From positions 1 to 64,000 of the forward strand of contig NZ_JADEUF010000001.1 of the NCBI RefSeq assembly GCF_015163655.1: a stretch of 64,000 nt of DNA, given 5' to 3'. A program made the position numbers and the translations under genes. The stretch comes from Xenorhabdus griffiniae. Lineage in GTDB: Bacteria > Pseudomonadota > Gammaproteobacteria > Enterobacterales > Enterobacteriaceae. Below, one piece after another: positions 51,608 through 60,205 of the stretch (position 1 is the first letter of the stretch; each line of letters opens with the position of its first letter). The notes below the pieces were generated by a model. That model was not told the origin of the DNA and made no database searches. It saw only the letters and a list, made by a program, of their open reading frames with translations.

Positions 51608-52870
51608 TTAAATGGCTTCCAGCAATAACAACTCTTCGATTGTCTGGCGACGGCGGATCAAACGCGCCTCTCCCTGAGTAAACAAAACTTCCGGGATCAA
51701 AGGGCGACTATTATAATTTGAAGACATAGAAGCACCATAAGCGCCGGTATGGTGAAAAATCAGATAATCCCCAACACTAACATGGGGCAACATGCGTGAT
51801 ACAACCTCTCCACCTTCCAACTGTGTAAACACATCGCCTGATTCACATAACGGCCCCGCGACGATGGTTTCTAACAAGGTAGTTTCCGGCAGCGAGTTTA
51901 TCGGCAACACAGAAATAGGGTGATAACTGCCATACATCGCCGGACGCATTAAGTCATTGAAACCCGCATCTACCAGCACATAACGCCGATTGCCCATAGA
52001 TTTAACTGCCCGTACTTCCGCCATCAAGATCCCAGATTCCGCCACCAGAAAACGGCCAGGCTCGATTTCCAGCTCAACATGATGCCCCAAATGCTGTTCA
52101 ATACGCTGGCGAGCCTCATGCCACAAGCTGTAATAGTGTTCGGTATCGACTGACTCTTCACCCTCCTGATAGGGAATTGATAAGCCACCGCCTGCAGAAA
52201 TGGCTTGAATATCTTCCCCGCACAGCACGATCTGTTCCACCATAGCATTGCAAACACTGGAAAGATGCTGATAATCCACCCCTGAACCAATGTGCATATG
52301 CAGTCCCACTAATTCCAAACCATATTGGTGAATTTTTGCAATTGCCAGGGGAAGATCCTGAAACCAGATCCCATGTTTGCTATTTTCGCCGCCAGTATTG
52401 GTCTTTTGGCTATGCCCATGCCCAAATCCGGGATTAATGCGTAACCAAACCGGATGTCCAGACTGACGTTCACCTATCTGTGCCAGCATATCAATAGAAC
52501 CGGCATTGACCGGAATATCCAGCTCAATAACACGCGACAAGGTTGCCTCATCGATCACATCCGCAGTGAATACAATTTCTGATTTATCGCGACCAGGCTG
52601 AAAACCGGCATAGAGCGCCCGCTCGATTTCTCCCAATGACACTGCATCAACTTTCACGCCCTGCTCTCTTATCAAGCGTAAAATATGGGTATTGGAACAC
52701 GCTTTCTGTGCGAACCGAATAACATCAAACGGTTTTAATTTTTTGATTTGCTTGATGATGCTATCGCCGTCATAAACCCACAATGGTGTTCCATATTGAG
52801 TCGGCAAACGGAGTAGATTGTCAAGGGTAAAATGTCCCTCTGAGCCATAAGTAAAAGTCGATATAGTCAT
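51608..52870 (-). CDS. lysA: Diaminopimelate decarboxylase LysA
   Basis: PLP enzyme for the last step of lysine synthesis. 420 residues (E. coli 420). The PLP lysine is in FAQKACSNTHIL (about residue 53); EIVFTADV, HMHIGSGVDYQHL, AISAGGGLSIPY and EIEPGRFLVAESG shape the barrel; GPLCESGDVFT supplies active-site Cys and Glu from the partner subunit. Divergent from its activator gene lysR. Confidence 0.97.
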   Translation of the reverse strand: MTISTFTYGSEGHFTLDNLLRLPTQYGTPLWVYDGDSIIKQIKKLKPFDVIRFAQKACSNTHILRLIREQGVKVDAVSLGEIERALYAGFQPGRDKSEIVFTADVIDEATLSRVIELDIPVNAGSIDMLAQIGERQSGHPVWLRINPGFGHGHSQKTNTGGENSKHGIWFQDLPLAIAKIHQYGLELVGLHMHIGSGVDYQHLSSVCNAMVEQIVLCGEDIQAISAGGGLSIPYQEGEESVDTEHYYSLWHEARQRIEQHLGHHVELEIEPGRFLVAESGILMAEVRAVKSMGNRRYVLVDAGFNDLMRPAMYGSYHPISVLPINSLPETTLLETIVAGPLCESGDVFTQLEGGEVVSRMLPHVSVGDYLIFHHTGAYGASMSSNYNSRPLIPEVLFTQGEARLIRRRQTIEELLLLEAI

Positions 52871-53005
52871 TGCAGTGTCGTCTCATAAAATCAGCAGATC
52901 CTTCATTATTGGCAATAATCAGACAGGAAGAAAAATATCTATTTAGCCATAATCTATTCATTTGTGATATGGTAATGACTGTTTTTTACCCAAAAGGACA
53001 AATCT

Positions 53006-53935
53006 ATGCATTCCTGTTCATGGCGACATATTGAAATTTTTCATGCTGTAATGACCACTAACAACCTGACTGATGCAGCATTACTACTGAAAACCTCCCA
53101 ACCCACCGTCAGCCGTGAACTTGCACGCCTTGAACAATTATTGAAACTGAAATTGTTTGATCGCATCAAAGGGCGTCTGTTTCCCACCGCGCAAGGATTA
53201 CGTCTATTCGAAGAGGTGCAACGCTCTTATTATGGACTGGAAAGAATAATTAATGCGGCTGACAGCATCCGACAATTTGAACAGGCGCAGTTATCCATCG
53301 CTTGCCTGCCAATGTTCTCCCAATCTCTGCTGCCAAAAGCCTGTTGCAGTTTTATCGAACACTATCCTGAAGCCAGGTTGACCATCGTTCCACAAGAATC
53401 TCCCCTTTTGGAAGAATGGCTTTCAGCACAGCGTCATGATATTGGCTTAACCGAACATTTGCAGACGCCGGCAGGTACTGAACGAGAAACGTTGATCACC
53501 TTAAATGAAGTTTGTGTCTTACCCATTAATCATCCGCTCAGTCAAAAATCACAACTAACACCAGCAGATTTTCACAATCAAAAATTTATCAGCCTTTCAA
53601 TCACAGACAGTTACAGGCAACTGATTGATACAATCTTTACTGAGCATCAAATCAACCGCAAGATAGTAATGGAAACCCATAGCGCCGCTTCAATTTGTGC
53701 CATGATTAACGAAGGTATTGGCCTGTCTATCGTAAACCCGCTCACTGCATTAGATTATTTAGATAACAGCGCAAAGATTTGCATTCGGCCATTCAGTATC
53801 GACATTCCATTCACAGTCAGTTTAATCAAACCCATGCATCGTCCCTCCTCAGAGTCCGTTGAGGCTTTCATTACGCATTTAAAACAACAGGCTGCTCTAT
53901 TTGCCGAAAAACTGACATTAGCATTTCAACATTAA
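53006..53935 (+). CDS. lysR: Transcriptional activator LysR
   Basis: Founding member of the LysR family; activates lysA in response to diaminopimelate and represses itself. 309 residues (E. coli 311): winged helix-turn-helix WRHIEIFHAVMTTNNLTDAA...SQPTVSRELARLEQLL at the N-terminus, then the effector domain. Divergent from lysA across 135 bases. Its last 18 bases overlap the 3' end of the next, convergent LysR-family gene. Confidence 0.93.
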   Translation: MHSCSWRHIEIFHAVMTTNNLTDAALLLKTSQPTVSRELARLEQLLKLKLFDRIKGRLFPTAQGLRLFEEVQRSYYGLERIINAADSIRQFEQAQLSIACLPMFSQSLLPKACCSFIEHYPEARLTIVPQESPLLEEWLSAQRHDIGLTEHLQTPAGTERETLITLNEVCVLPINHPLSQKSQLTPADFHNQKFISLSITDSYRQLIDTIFTEHQINRKIVMETHSAASICAMINEGIGLSIVNPLTALDYLDNSAKICIRPFSIDIPFTVSLIKPMHRPSSESVEAFITHLKQQAALFAEKLTLAFQH

Positions 53936-54841
53936 TTGCTGCCAATGGGGTGATGTAGCAAACCAATCCACCAGAAAATCTAACAGTGCACGCAAAGTCG
54001 CTGGCATATTCTGGCGGCTGGTATAAATGCCATAGATCCCCATCGCCTGGGGTTGGTAATCAGGTAGCAACTCAATTAATTGCCCTGACACCAAATAAGA
54101 AGAAACAGAATAGTAAGGCTGCATTGTAATTCCAGCTCCCTGCAAAGCAGCTTCCATTAATACAGTAGATTCATTGGCACTTAACGTACCACTGACAGGG
54201 ACTGAATAGTGCTCATGCTGTTTTTCAAATACCCATAAACTCTTGCCGAAAAAGTTATAGTTCAGGCAGTTATGTGCTGTTAAATCCATAGGATTGTTGG
54301 GAATAGATTTTCCTGCTAAATAAGACGGCGCAGCACAAACAATGGAATGGCAAGTCGATAATGGGCGAGCGATCAGATTTGGCTCCAAATTATTGGTAAT
54401 ACGGATCGCCAAATCAATGCGTTCTTCTATTAAATTGACGGCTTTATTATCCATTTGCAGATTGACGGCAATGTGCGGATATACCCGCATAAATTCAGGA
54501 ATAGCAACTGCCAGCGCACTAACGCCCAACGATTGGGAACAACTCACTCGCAACAATCCCTTCAAAGTTTGTGTTTCCAAAGATTGCTGTACAGGTATTC
54601 CTTCCGTCAATTCCATTAATTTAAGGCTACGTTGATAAACACTCTCACCTGCCGAAGTCAGGCCAATTTTACGTGTTGTACGATGTAATAAGCGAACTCC
54701 TGCCCACTTTTCCATTTCAGCCAAATATCGCGATACCATTGCCCTCGACATATCCAATCGTTCCGCTGCTGCAATCAGGCTGCCCTGTTCAACAATCGCA
54801 ATAAACACTTGTGTTGCGGTGATCCTATCCATTTCGGCCAA
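53918..54841 (-). CDS. LysR-family transcriptional regulator
   Basis: Predicted regulator with an N-terminal helix-turn-helix (about 5-65; ATQVFIAIVEQGSLIAAAERLDMSRAMVSRYLAEME pattern, ending in LHRTTRK) and a periplasmic-binding-type effector domain. 307 residues, of the group containing YafC- and DmlR-like regulators. It is divergent from the exported MBL-fold protein at 54973 across 131 bases, so that gene is the likely target. Its 3' end overlaps lysR by 18 bases. Confidence 0.85.
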   Translation of the reverse strand: MAEMDRITATQVFIAIVEQGSLIAAAERLDMSRAMVSRYLAEMEKWAGVRLLHRTTRKIGLTSAGESVYQRSLKLMELTEGIPVQQSLETQTLKGLLRVSCSQSLGVSALAVAIPEFMRVYPHIAVNLQMDNKAVNLIEERIDLAIRITNNLEPNLIARPLSTCHSIVCAAPSYLAGKSIPNNPMDLTAHNCLNYNFFGKSLWVFEKQHEHYSVPVSGTLSANESTVLMEAALQGAGITMQPYYSVSSYLVSGQLIELLPDYQPQAMGIYGIYTSRQNMPATLRALLDFLVDWFATSPHWQQLMLKC

Positions 54842-54872
54842 CCTGTTTTTTGCCCTAATTAGCTCGATTTAT

Positions 54873-54887
54873 GCAACAAATAGTTGC
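54873..54887. promoter_or_regulatory. Candidate operator for the LysR-family regulator
   Basis: GCAAC-AAATA-GTTGC palindrome in the divergent gap, 32 bases before the regulator start. It fits the size and symmetry of LysR-type boxes; a related TATGCAACTT half-site lies about 40 bases further on. Confidence 0.4.
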
Positions 54888-54972
54888 TAGTTATGGGGTT
54901 TTTAAATCGAAATATGCAACTTATTATACACGCCATTCAAGCATATAAACTTTTTGCTATAGGAATTCGACG

Positions 54973-55857
54973 ATGGCTCGCAAAACAACATTCAACATCG
55001 CTCTGGCAGCGACACTCTCCTTGGGGATGGCATCACTGACTCAAGCAACCGATCTAAAATTGGATATCTACAACCCAGGTGAAAGAGGCGTCTTCCCTGT
55101 TTCTTCCGAAATTATCAGTGGTGATCATGAAGTTGTCCTGATTGATGCTCAATTTAAGAAAAATGATGCACAAGAGCTGGTAAAAATGATCCAGCAAACA
55201 GGCAAAAAATTGACAACGATCTATATCAGCCAATCCGATCCTGATTTTTATTTTGGCCTTGATGTGATCACCGAAGCATTCCCTGATGCCAAAGTTATTG
55301 CATCACCAGAAACCATCAAAGCAATCAATGAAACCAAAGATGGTAAGCTGGCTTATTGGGGTGGAATTCTTGCAGATCAGGCTCCCAAAAAGCTCGTCGT
55401 ACCAGAACCACTGAAAGGAAACACCTTCACTGTTGATGGTGAAAAACTGATTGTTGAAGGTTTAAATGGCCCAGCCGCAGATCGTACTTTTGTCTGGGTT
55501 CCTAAATTAAAAGCCGTTGTGGGTGGTGTGACTGTTTCTGACAATATCCATGTATGGATTGCAGATACCCAGACCAAAGCATCACGCCAGCATTGGCAAC
55601 AAACATTGGATCGCATCAAGAGCCTGCAACCTAAAACTGTTGTACCAGGCCATTATTTGGGGAATTCATCAATGACATTGGACTCAGTGACTTTTACCCA
55701 GAATTATCTGACCACACTGGAAAAAGAGTTACCGAAAGCAAAAGATTCCAATGCACTAATTACAGCCATGAAAAAACACTATCCAGATTTGGCTGATGAA
55801 TCCAGCCTTGAACTCAGTGCCAAGGTATTAAAAGGCGAAATGAAGTGGCCTCAGTAA
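54973..55857 (+). CDS. Exported metallo-beta-lactamase-fold protein with degraded metal motif
   Basis: 294 residues. A signal peptide (MARKTT, hydrophobic core, cleavage after SLTQA) predicts export to the periplasm. The remainder follows the MBL-fold order: VVLIDAQFKKNDAQELV, then the position of the HxHxDH motif, which here reads SQSDPDFYFGLD, then VIASPETIKAI and a late VPGHYLG. In relatives I know this segment carries SHGDPDHYFGL, so two of the remaining metal-binding histidines are replaced (Gln and Phe). It may be a non-catalytic binder, or use fewer metal ligands. Start follows AGGAATTCGACG; divergent from a LysR-type regulator. Confidence 0.75.
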   Translation: MARKTTFNIALAATLSLGMASLTQATDLKLDIYNPGERGVFPVSSEIISGDHEVVLIDAQFKKNDAQELVKMIQQTGKKLTTIYISQSDPDFYFGLDVITEAFPDAKVIASPETIKAINETKDGKLAYWGGILADQAPKKLVVPEPLKGNTFTVDGEKLIVEGLNGPAADRTFVWVPKLKAVVGGVTVSDNIHVWIADTQTKASRQHWQQTLDRIKSLQPKTVVPGHYLGNSSMTLDSVTFTQNYLTTLEKELPKAKDSNALITAMKKHYPDLADESSLELSAKVLKGEMKWPQ

Positions 55858-55870
55858 GTTAGAAATCATC

Positions 55871-55897
55871 ACGGGCGTTGCGGATAGTAGCGCCCGT
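55871..55897 (+). terminator. Terminator of the MBL-fold gene
   Basis: ACGGGCG/CGCCCGT stem (55871-55877 with 55891-55897) 14 bases past the stop, with an AT-rich but T-poor tail. Confidence 0.6.
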
Positions 55898-56247
55898 ATA
55901 ACAATATTTGAAATATTACCTTAATTCCTCCCCCTTAAATTTCAATGAATAAAAAACGCCAGATAAAAAATAAAACGCCAGTACCAATTCTTAATAAAAC
56001 CAGTATCAAAATCCATTTTAATACGTTATATTTACCCCATATTAAAACCGATAACACATTAAATTTTAAAATGAAAAAACTTATTAAATAAACACAATTA
56101 TTTTTGAATTGATGTGATATTTAGCACTTTTTTAAAGTTTGAAATAACCAATAAACTTAAGTTGTGATCAATAATCCATAATCCAATAAATCAGCTTGAA
56201 TAAAAATCTCAATTTTTTTAAATTTGCAGTCAGCGGAGAGATAAGCC

Positions 56248-56490
56248 AGCAGCCTAGAGCTAACCAGATGCTTCCAACATCTAGAATATGCAAGGCAAGC
56301 AGCTTAAAGCCAACTAGATGCTTCTAACGTCTAGCGCATACAGGATAAACAGCCTAAACCAACTAGATACTTTTAACATCTAACTACACAGGATGCGCTG
56401 CTCAAGCTAACAGATGCTTCCAACGTCTGGCATATGCAGAAAAGCAGCTTAAACTAACTAGATGCTTTTAACATCTAGCATGTACAGAAT
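56248..56490. repeat. Five tandem hairpin repeats, 47-50 bp period
   Basis: Five imperfect copies of a unit whose core reads roughly AGCAGCYTAAAGCYAAC then a stem-loop AGATGCTTYYAACRTCT. The AGATG (AGATA in copy 3) anchors are at 56266, 56316, 56365, 56412 and 56460. Each unit forms a hairpin with a 7-nt loop; copy 5 pairs CTAGATG with CATCTAG perfectly, and copy 4 keeps pairing by compensatory change (CAGATG with CGTCTG). The period is not a multiple of three and frames are interrupted, so it is non-coding. It sits in a 700-base gene-free gap whose remaining parts (55921-56230 and 56491-56555) are AT-rich and show nothing I recognise. Confidence 0.85.
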
Positions 56491-56559
56491 GTGTATCGTA
56501 GGTTAGGTTCCGGTTCTCTCCGCCACTTTTTATCTATCTTCCTCACTTTGCAAATAATA

Positions 56560-57012
56560 CTATACCCTGCCAATACCATACCCCAGTAATACTATCGCAG
56601 ATAAACATAAATAAGGCCCAAATGCGATAAACTCAGGAAAAGATTTTCTTTTCATGCTAATTATTACAAATCCAAATATCCCCAATAATGAAGCCATTAG
56701 CATCAATATTGGTATCATTTCCACGCCCAACCAGGCACCGATTGCTGCGGTTAATTTAAGATCACCATAACCAATCCCTTCCTTATTTAAGGTATATCGA
56801 CACAACCAATACAAAAACCATAAAAAAAGATACCCTGATATGGCGCCGTATATTGCACTCTTTATCGAAACCAAATTACCATCAATATTAACCAAAAGCC
56901 CCAACCATAATAAAGGAAGAGTAATAATATCTGGCAAGCAATATGCTTTTATATCGACAACAGCCAATAACAATAAGGTACTACAGAAAAACATAATTAT
57001 TATATAATCCAC
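56560..57012 (-). CDS. Stand-alone prepilin peptidase (A24 family), catalytic domain only
   Basis: Membrane aspartyl protease domain that cleaves type IV prepilin-like leader peptides. 150 residues, about half the length of PilD/GspO (around 270-290): the N-terminal zinc-binding methyltransferase domain is missing. Both catalytic aspartates are recognisable, in VVDIKAYCLPD (Asp20) and GIGYGDLKLTAAIGAWLG (near residue 87). Several hydrophobic helices cover the rest. No pilin or assembly gene lies next to it; a PilT-like ATPase is 3.6 kb away. Could process pseudopilins encoded elsewhere. Confidence 0.75.
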   Translation of the reverse strand: MDYIIIMFFCSTLLLLAVVDIKAYCLPDIITLPLLWLGLLVNIDGNLVSIKSAIYGAISGYLFLWFLYWLCRYTLNKEGIGYGDLKLTAAIGAWLGVEMIPILMLMASLLGIFGFVIISMKRKSFPEFIAFGPYLCLSAIVLLGYGIGRV

Positions 57013-57354
57013 ATTAATTAAAATAGAACCCTTCCTTTTATCACCGATGAAAAATTAAAATCCATTTATAAATAACATCCCTGTTATTGCCTTCTTTCCT
57101 TATTTCCTGACTACAATCAGAACAAGATGAATATTAATTTTTCACCCCAGATATTGGCAATAAAAATTTAGCCAAAAAAGCCATTATAAAATAAATATGC
57201 GAACCCGCTCGCAAGGAAATATCTTGTATTCCTTAAACCAAGAGATAACTTGATCACGCAAACAACGCTCATTTATCATGACGATGAATCAATTTTGTCA
57301 TATGGCTGTTTGCGCCATACCGGAAGAATCCGGAAAAAAGAAGGAAAGAAGAAT

Positions 57355-58086
57355 ATGCGAATTCCCCGCATCTATCACCCTGAACTGCTCTCAACAGGAG
57401 TGGAAATTTATTTGAATGACGATGCTGCCAATCACGTTGGTCGCGTGCTTAGAATGAGCAACGGGCAAGCATTGCAACTCTTTGATGGCAGTAATCAGGT
57501 TTTTAATGCAATCATCACGGAAGCCAGTAAAAAAACGGTTAAAGTGTCTATCCTTGATGGCAAATTATCCGATCATGAATCCCCATTAAACCTGCATCTG
57601 GGGCAGGTCATGTCCCGTGGTGAAAAAATGGAATTTACAATCCAAAAATCGGTGGAATTGGGTGTCAATACGATTACACCACTCCTGTCTGAACGTTGTG
57701 GTGTCAAACTGGATATAGAAAGGTTGGAGAAGAAATTACAACAATGGAAAAAAATTGCCATTTCTGCCTGTGAACAGTGCGGACGTAACCGAATCCCTGA
57801 AGTCCGCCCTGTTATGTCACTGGAAACCTGGTGTGCAGAAAACGATGGCAGCCTAAAATTGAATCTGCATCCTCGTGCCAGCCATAGCATTAATACCCTC
57901 CCACTTCCTGTGGAAAAAGTGCGCCTGCTGATTGGCCCTGAAGGGGGATTGTCTGCCGAAGAAATAGAAATGACAGCAAAATATCAATTTACTGATATCC
58001 TGTTAGGGCCTCGCGTCTTGAGGACAGAAACGACGGCACTTACCGCAATTACCGCATTGCAAGTACGTTTTGGCGATCTGGGTTAA
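57355..58086 (+). CDS. rsmE: 16S rRNA m3U1498 methyltransferase RsmE
   Basis: SPOUT-family SAM enzyme methylating U1498 of 16S rRNA. From ATG 57355, preceded by AAGGAAAGAAG, it has 243 residues as in E. coli, starting [10 protein letters not shown]. An N-terminal PUA-like domain is followed by the knot region with [15 protein letters not shown] and [16 protein letters not shown]. The longer frame to 57250 has no similarity. First gene of rsmE-gshB-yqgE-ruvX. Confidence 0.96.
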   Translation: MRIPRIYHPELLSTGVEIYLNDDAANHVGRVLRMSNGQALQLFDGSNQVFNAIITEASKKTVKVSILDGKLSDHESPLNLHLGQVMSRGEKMEFTIQKSVELGVNTITPLLSERCGVKLDIERLEKKLQQWKKIAISACEQCGRNRIPEVRPVMSLETWCAENDGSLKLNLHPRASHSINTLPLPVEKVRLLIGPEGGLSAEEIEMTAKYQFTDILLGPRVLRTETTALTAITALQVRFGDLG

Positions 58087-58095
58087 GGAGAAAAA

Positions 58096-59055
58096 ATGAT
58101 CAAGCTCGGTATTGTGATGGATCCTATTTCATCCATCAACATCAAGAAAGACACTAGTTTTGCCATGCTGCTGGAAGCACAAAAGCGCGGGTGGGAAATC
58201 CATTATATGGAAATGCATGATCTCTACCTGCATCAAGGGGAGGCTCGCGCCCGCACACGTTTGCTCACAGTAAAAGAAAATCCACAACAGTGGTATCAGT
58301 TTGGCAGTGAGCAAGAAATCGCTCTCGATACTTTGCACGTTATCTTGATGCGCAAAGATCCTCCTTTTGATACTGAGTACATCTATGCGACCTATATTCT
58401 GGAAAGGGCTGAAGCCAAAGGCAGCCTGATCGTTAATAAGCCTCAAAGCCTGCGCGACTGTAATGAAAAACTATTTACTGCCTGGTTCCCTGAATGGACA
58501 CCCGATACACTCGTCACCCGCAGTGCCAAAAAACTACGCGAATTCCACCAAAAACATGGCGATGTTATCTTTAAGCCTTTAGATGGTATGGGAGGCGCTT
58601 CCATATTTCGTCTGAAACAAGATGACGCCAATGTCGGCGTTATTATTGAAACGCTGACTGAACATGGCAATCGTTATTGCATGGCACAAAATTTTCTGCC
58701 GGCCATTAAAGATGGAGATAAACGCGTATTGGTTATTGATGGTGAACCTGTGCCTTATTGTCTTGCCCGTATCCCTGCTCAAGGAGAGACCCGTGGTAAT
58801 CTGGCGGCAGGTGGTCGTGGAGAAGCACGTCCATTGTCAGAAAGCGATTGGGCAATTGCCCGTGCAGTTGCGCCAGTGTTAAAGGAGAAAGGATTAATTT
58901 TTGTTGGGTTAGATATCATTGGCGATCGTTTAACTGAAATCAACGTAACCAGCCCAACTTGTGTACGTGAAATAGAAGCGGCATTCCCAGATATCTCCAT
59001 TACTGGCATGTTGATGGATGCAATCGAAAAACGATTGGCAAAACAGATAGCATAA
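58096..59055 (+). CDS. gshB: Glutathione synthetase GshB
   Basis: ATP-grasp ligase adding glycine to gamma-glutamylcysteine, the second step after GshA (8.5 kb). 319 residues (E. coli 316), starting MIKLGIVMDPI, with RKDPPFDTEYIYATY, FKPLDGMGGASIFR (ATP-grasp loop), RVLVIDGEPVPYCLARIP and the metal-site LTEINVTSPTC. Nine bases after rsmE. Confidence 0.97.
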   Translation: MIKLGIVMDPISSINIKKDTSFAMLLEAQKRGWEIHYMEMHDLYLHQGEARARTRLLTVKENPQQWYQFGSEQEIALDTLHVILMRKDPPFDTEYIYATYILERAEAKGSLIVNKPQSLRDCNEKLFTAWFPEWTPDTLVTRSAKKLREFHQKHGDVIFKPLDGMGGASIFRLKQDDANVGVIIETLTEHGNRYCMAQNFLPAIKDGDKRVLVIDGEPVPYCLARIPAQGETRGNLAAGGRGEARPLSESDWAIARAVAPVLKEKGLIFVGLDIIGDRLTEINVTSPTCVREIEAAFPDISITGMLMDAIEKRLAKQIA

Positions 59056-59162
59056 CAGGCTAAACAACGTTCGTTTCCTGACAATATTTGCCATTTATAA
59101 TCAGAGCCCACATACTGTGGGCCAGTCATTCTTACATTGCCAAAATAATTATCAGAAAACAC

Positions 59163-59726
59163 ATGAATCTACAGCATCATTTTCTTATTGCCATGCCTTC
59201 GCTCTCTGATCCTTATTTCAATCGTTCTGTAGTTTATATCTGCGAACATGATCAAAACGGAGCGATGGGTTTAGTTATCAATAAGCCAATAGCCAAAGTT
59301 TCTATCGAAAGTATCTTACAAAAATTAGATATCACCCCTAAGGATAGAGACAGTACGATTAATCTCAACCAGCCAGTGATGGCGGGTGGTCCTCTGTCTG
59401 AAGAGCACGGTTTTATTTTGCATACGCCACAATCAGGTTTCAGTTCCAGTATTCAAATCTCTGAACACACCATGATCACAACATCCAAAGATATGCTGGA
59501 AGCGCTGGGTACATCACGCCAACCGCAAAATGTTTTAATGACACTTGGATACTCAAGCTGGGAAGCCGGTCAGTTAGAAAGGGAAATTATGGAAAACAGT
59601 TGGCTTACTGTCAGCGCTAAACCTTCCATCATTTTTGATACCCCTATCGCTACCCGCTGGCATGAGGCAGCTTCTTTACTGGGAGTTAATATTTACAATC
59701 TCTCCTCACAAGCAGGACATGCCTGA
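59163..59726 (+). CDS. yqgE: UPF0301 protein YqgE
   Basis: Conserved protein of the AlgH/UPF0301 family; molecular function unclear. From ATG 59163 it has 187 residues as in E. coli, beginning [19 protein letters not shown], with [34 protein letters not shown] and [12 protein letters not shown]. Its stop codon overlaps the ruvX start (TGATG), indicating coupled translation. Confidence 0.94.
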   Translation: MNLQHHFLIAMPSLSDPYFNRSVVYICEHDQNGAMGLVINKPIAKVSIESILQKLDITPKDRDSTINLNQPVMAGGPLSEEHGFILHTPQSGFSSSIQISEHTMITTSKDMLEALGTSRQPQNVLMTLGYSSWEAGQLEREIMENSWLTVSAKPSIIFDTPIATRWHEAASLLGVNIYNLSSQAGHA

Positions 59727-60145
59727 TGAAAAACCGTACAATCATCGCTTTTGATTTTGGAACTCGCAGTATTGGCGCTGCCATCGGGCAAGAGATCACA
59801 GGTACAGCCAGAGCATTGACCTCTTTTAAAGCTAACGAAGGTTCCCCTAATTGGGAACTTATTGAGAAACTACTTAAAGAGTGGCAACCCGATCTGGTTA
59901 TTGTTGGTTTGCCACTCAATATGGATGGCACAGAACAACCCGTCACCGCACAAGCCCGTAAGTTTGCCAATCGCATACATGGCCGTTTTGGGGTACAAGT
60001 TGAACTGCATGATGAGCGATTAACCACCGTGGAAGCACGCTCTCACCTTTTTGATCACGGTGGCTACAAGGCACTGAATAAAAGTAAAGTTGATGCCACT
60101 TCCGCTGTTATTATTCTGGAAAGCTGGTTTGAACAGCAGTATTAG
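59726..60145 (+). CDS. ruvX: RuvX/YqgF, RNase H-fold nuclease
   Basis: Essential in E. coli; a RuvC-like enzyme associated with 16S rRNA 5' processing and proposed Holliday junction resolution. 139 residues (E. coli 138). [14 protein letters not shown] holds the first catalytic Asp, [14 protein letters not shown] the middle block, and [10 protein letters not shown] plus the C-terminal [12 protein letters not shown] the rest. Overlaps yqgE by one base and faces yggR. Confidence 0.95.
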   Translation: MKNRTIIAFDFGTRSIGAAIGQEITGTARALTSFKANEGSPNWELIEKLLKEWQPDLVIVGLPLNMDGTEQPVTAQARKFANRIHGRFGVQVELHDERLTTVEARSHLFDHGGYKALNKSKVDATSAVIILESWFEQQY

Positions 60146-60205
60146 TAATAGCACTATTCGTAATAGCCATACTCATCATTAGGCATGGCTGTTACCGCAA
60201 GCGGT

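Noticed and set aside
56248-56490. CRISPR array
   Set aside because: The complete 47-50 base unit is conserved, without short exact repeats separated by unique spacers, and there are no cas genes nearby.
56248-56490. Coding tandem repeat
   Set aside because: Unit lengths of 50, 49, 47 and 48 bases shift the frame, and no open frame of useful length covers the array.
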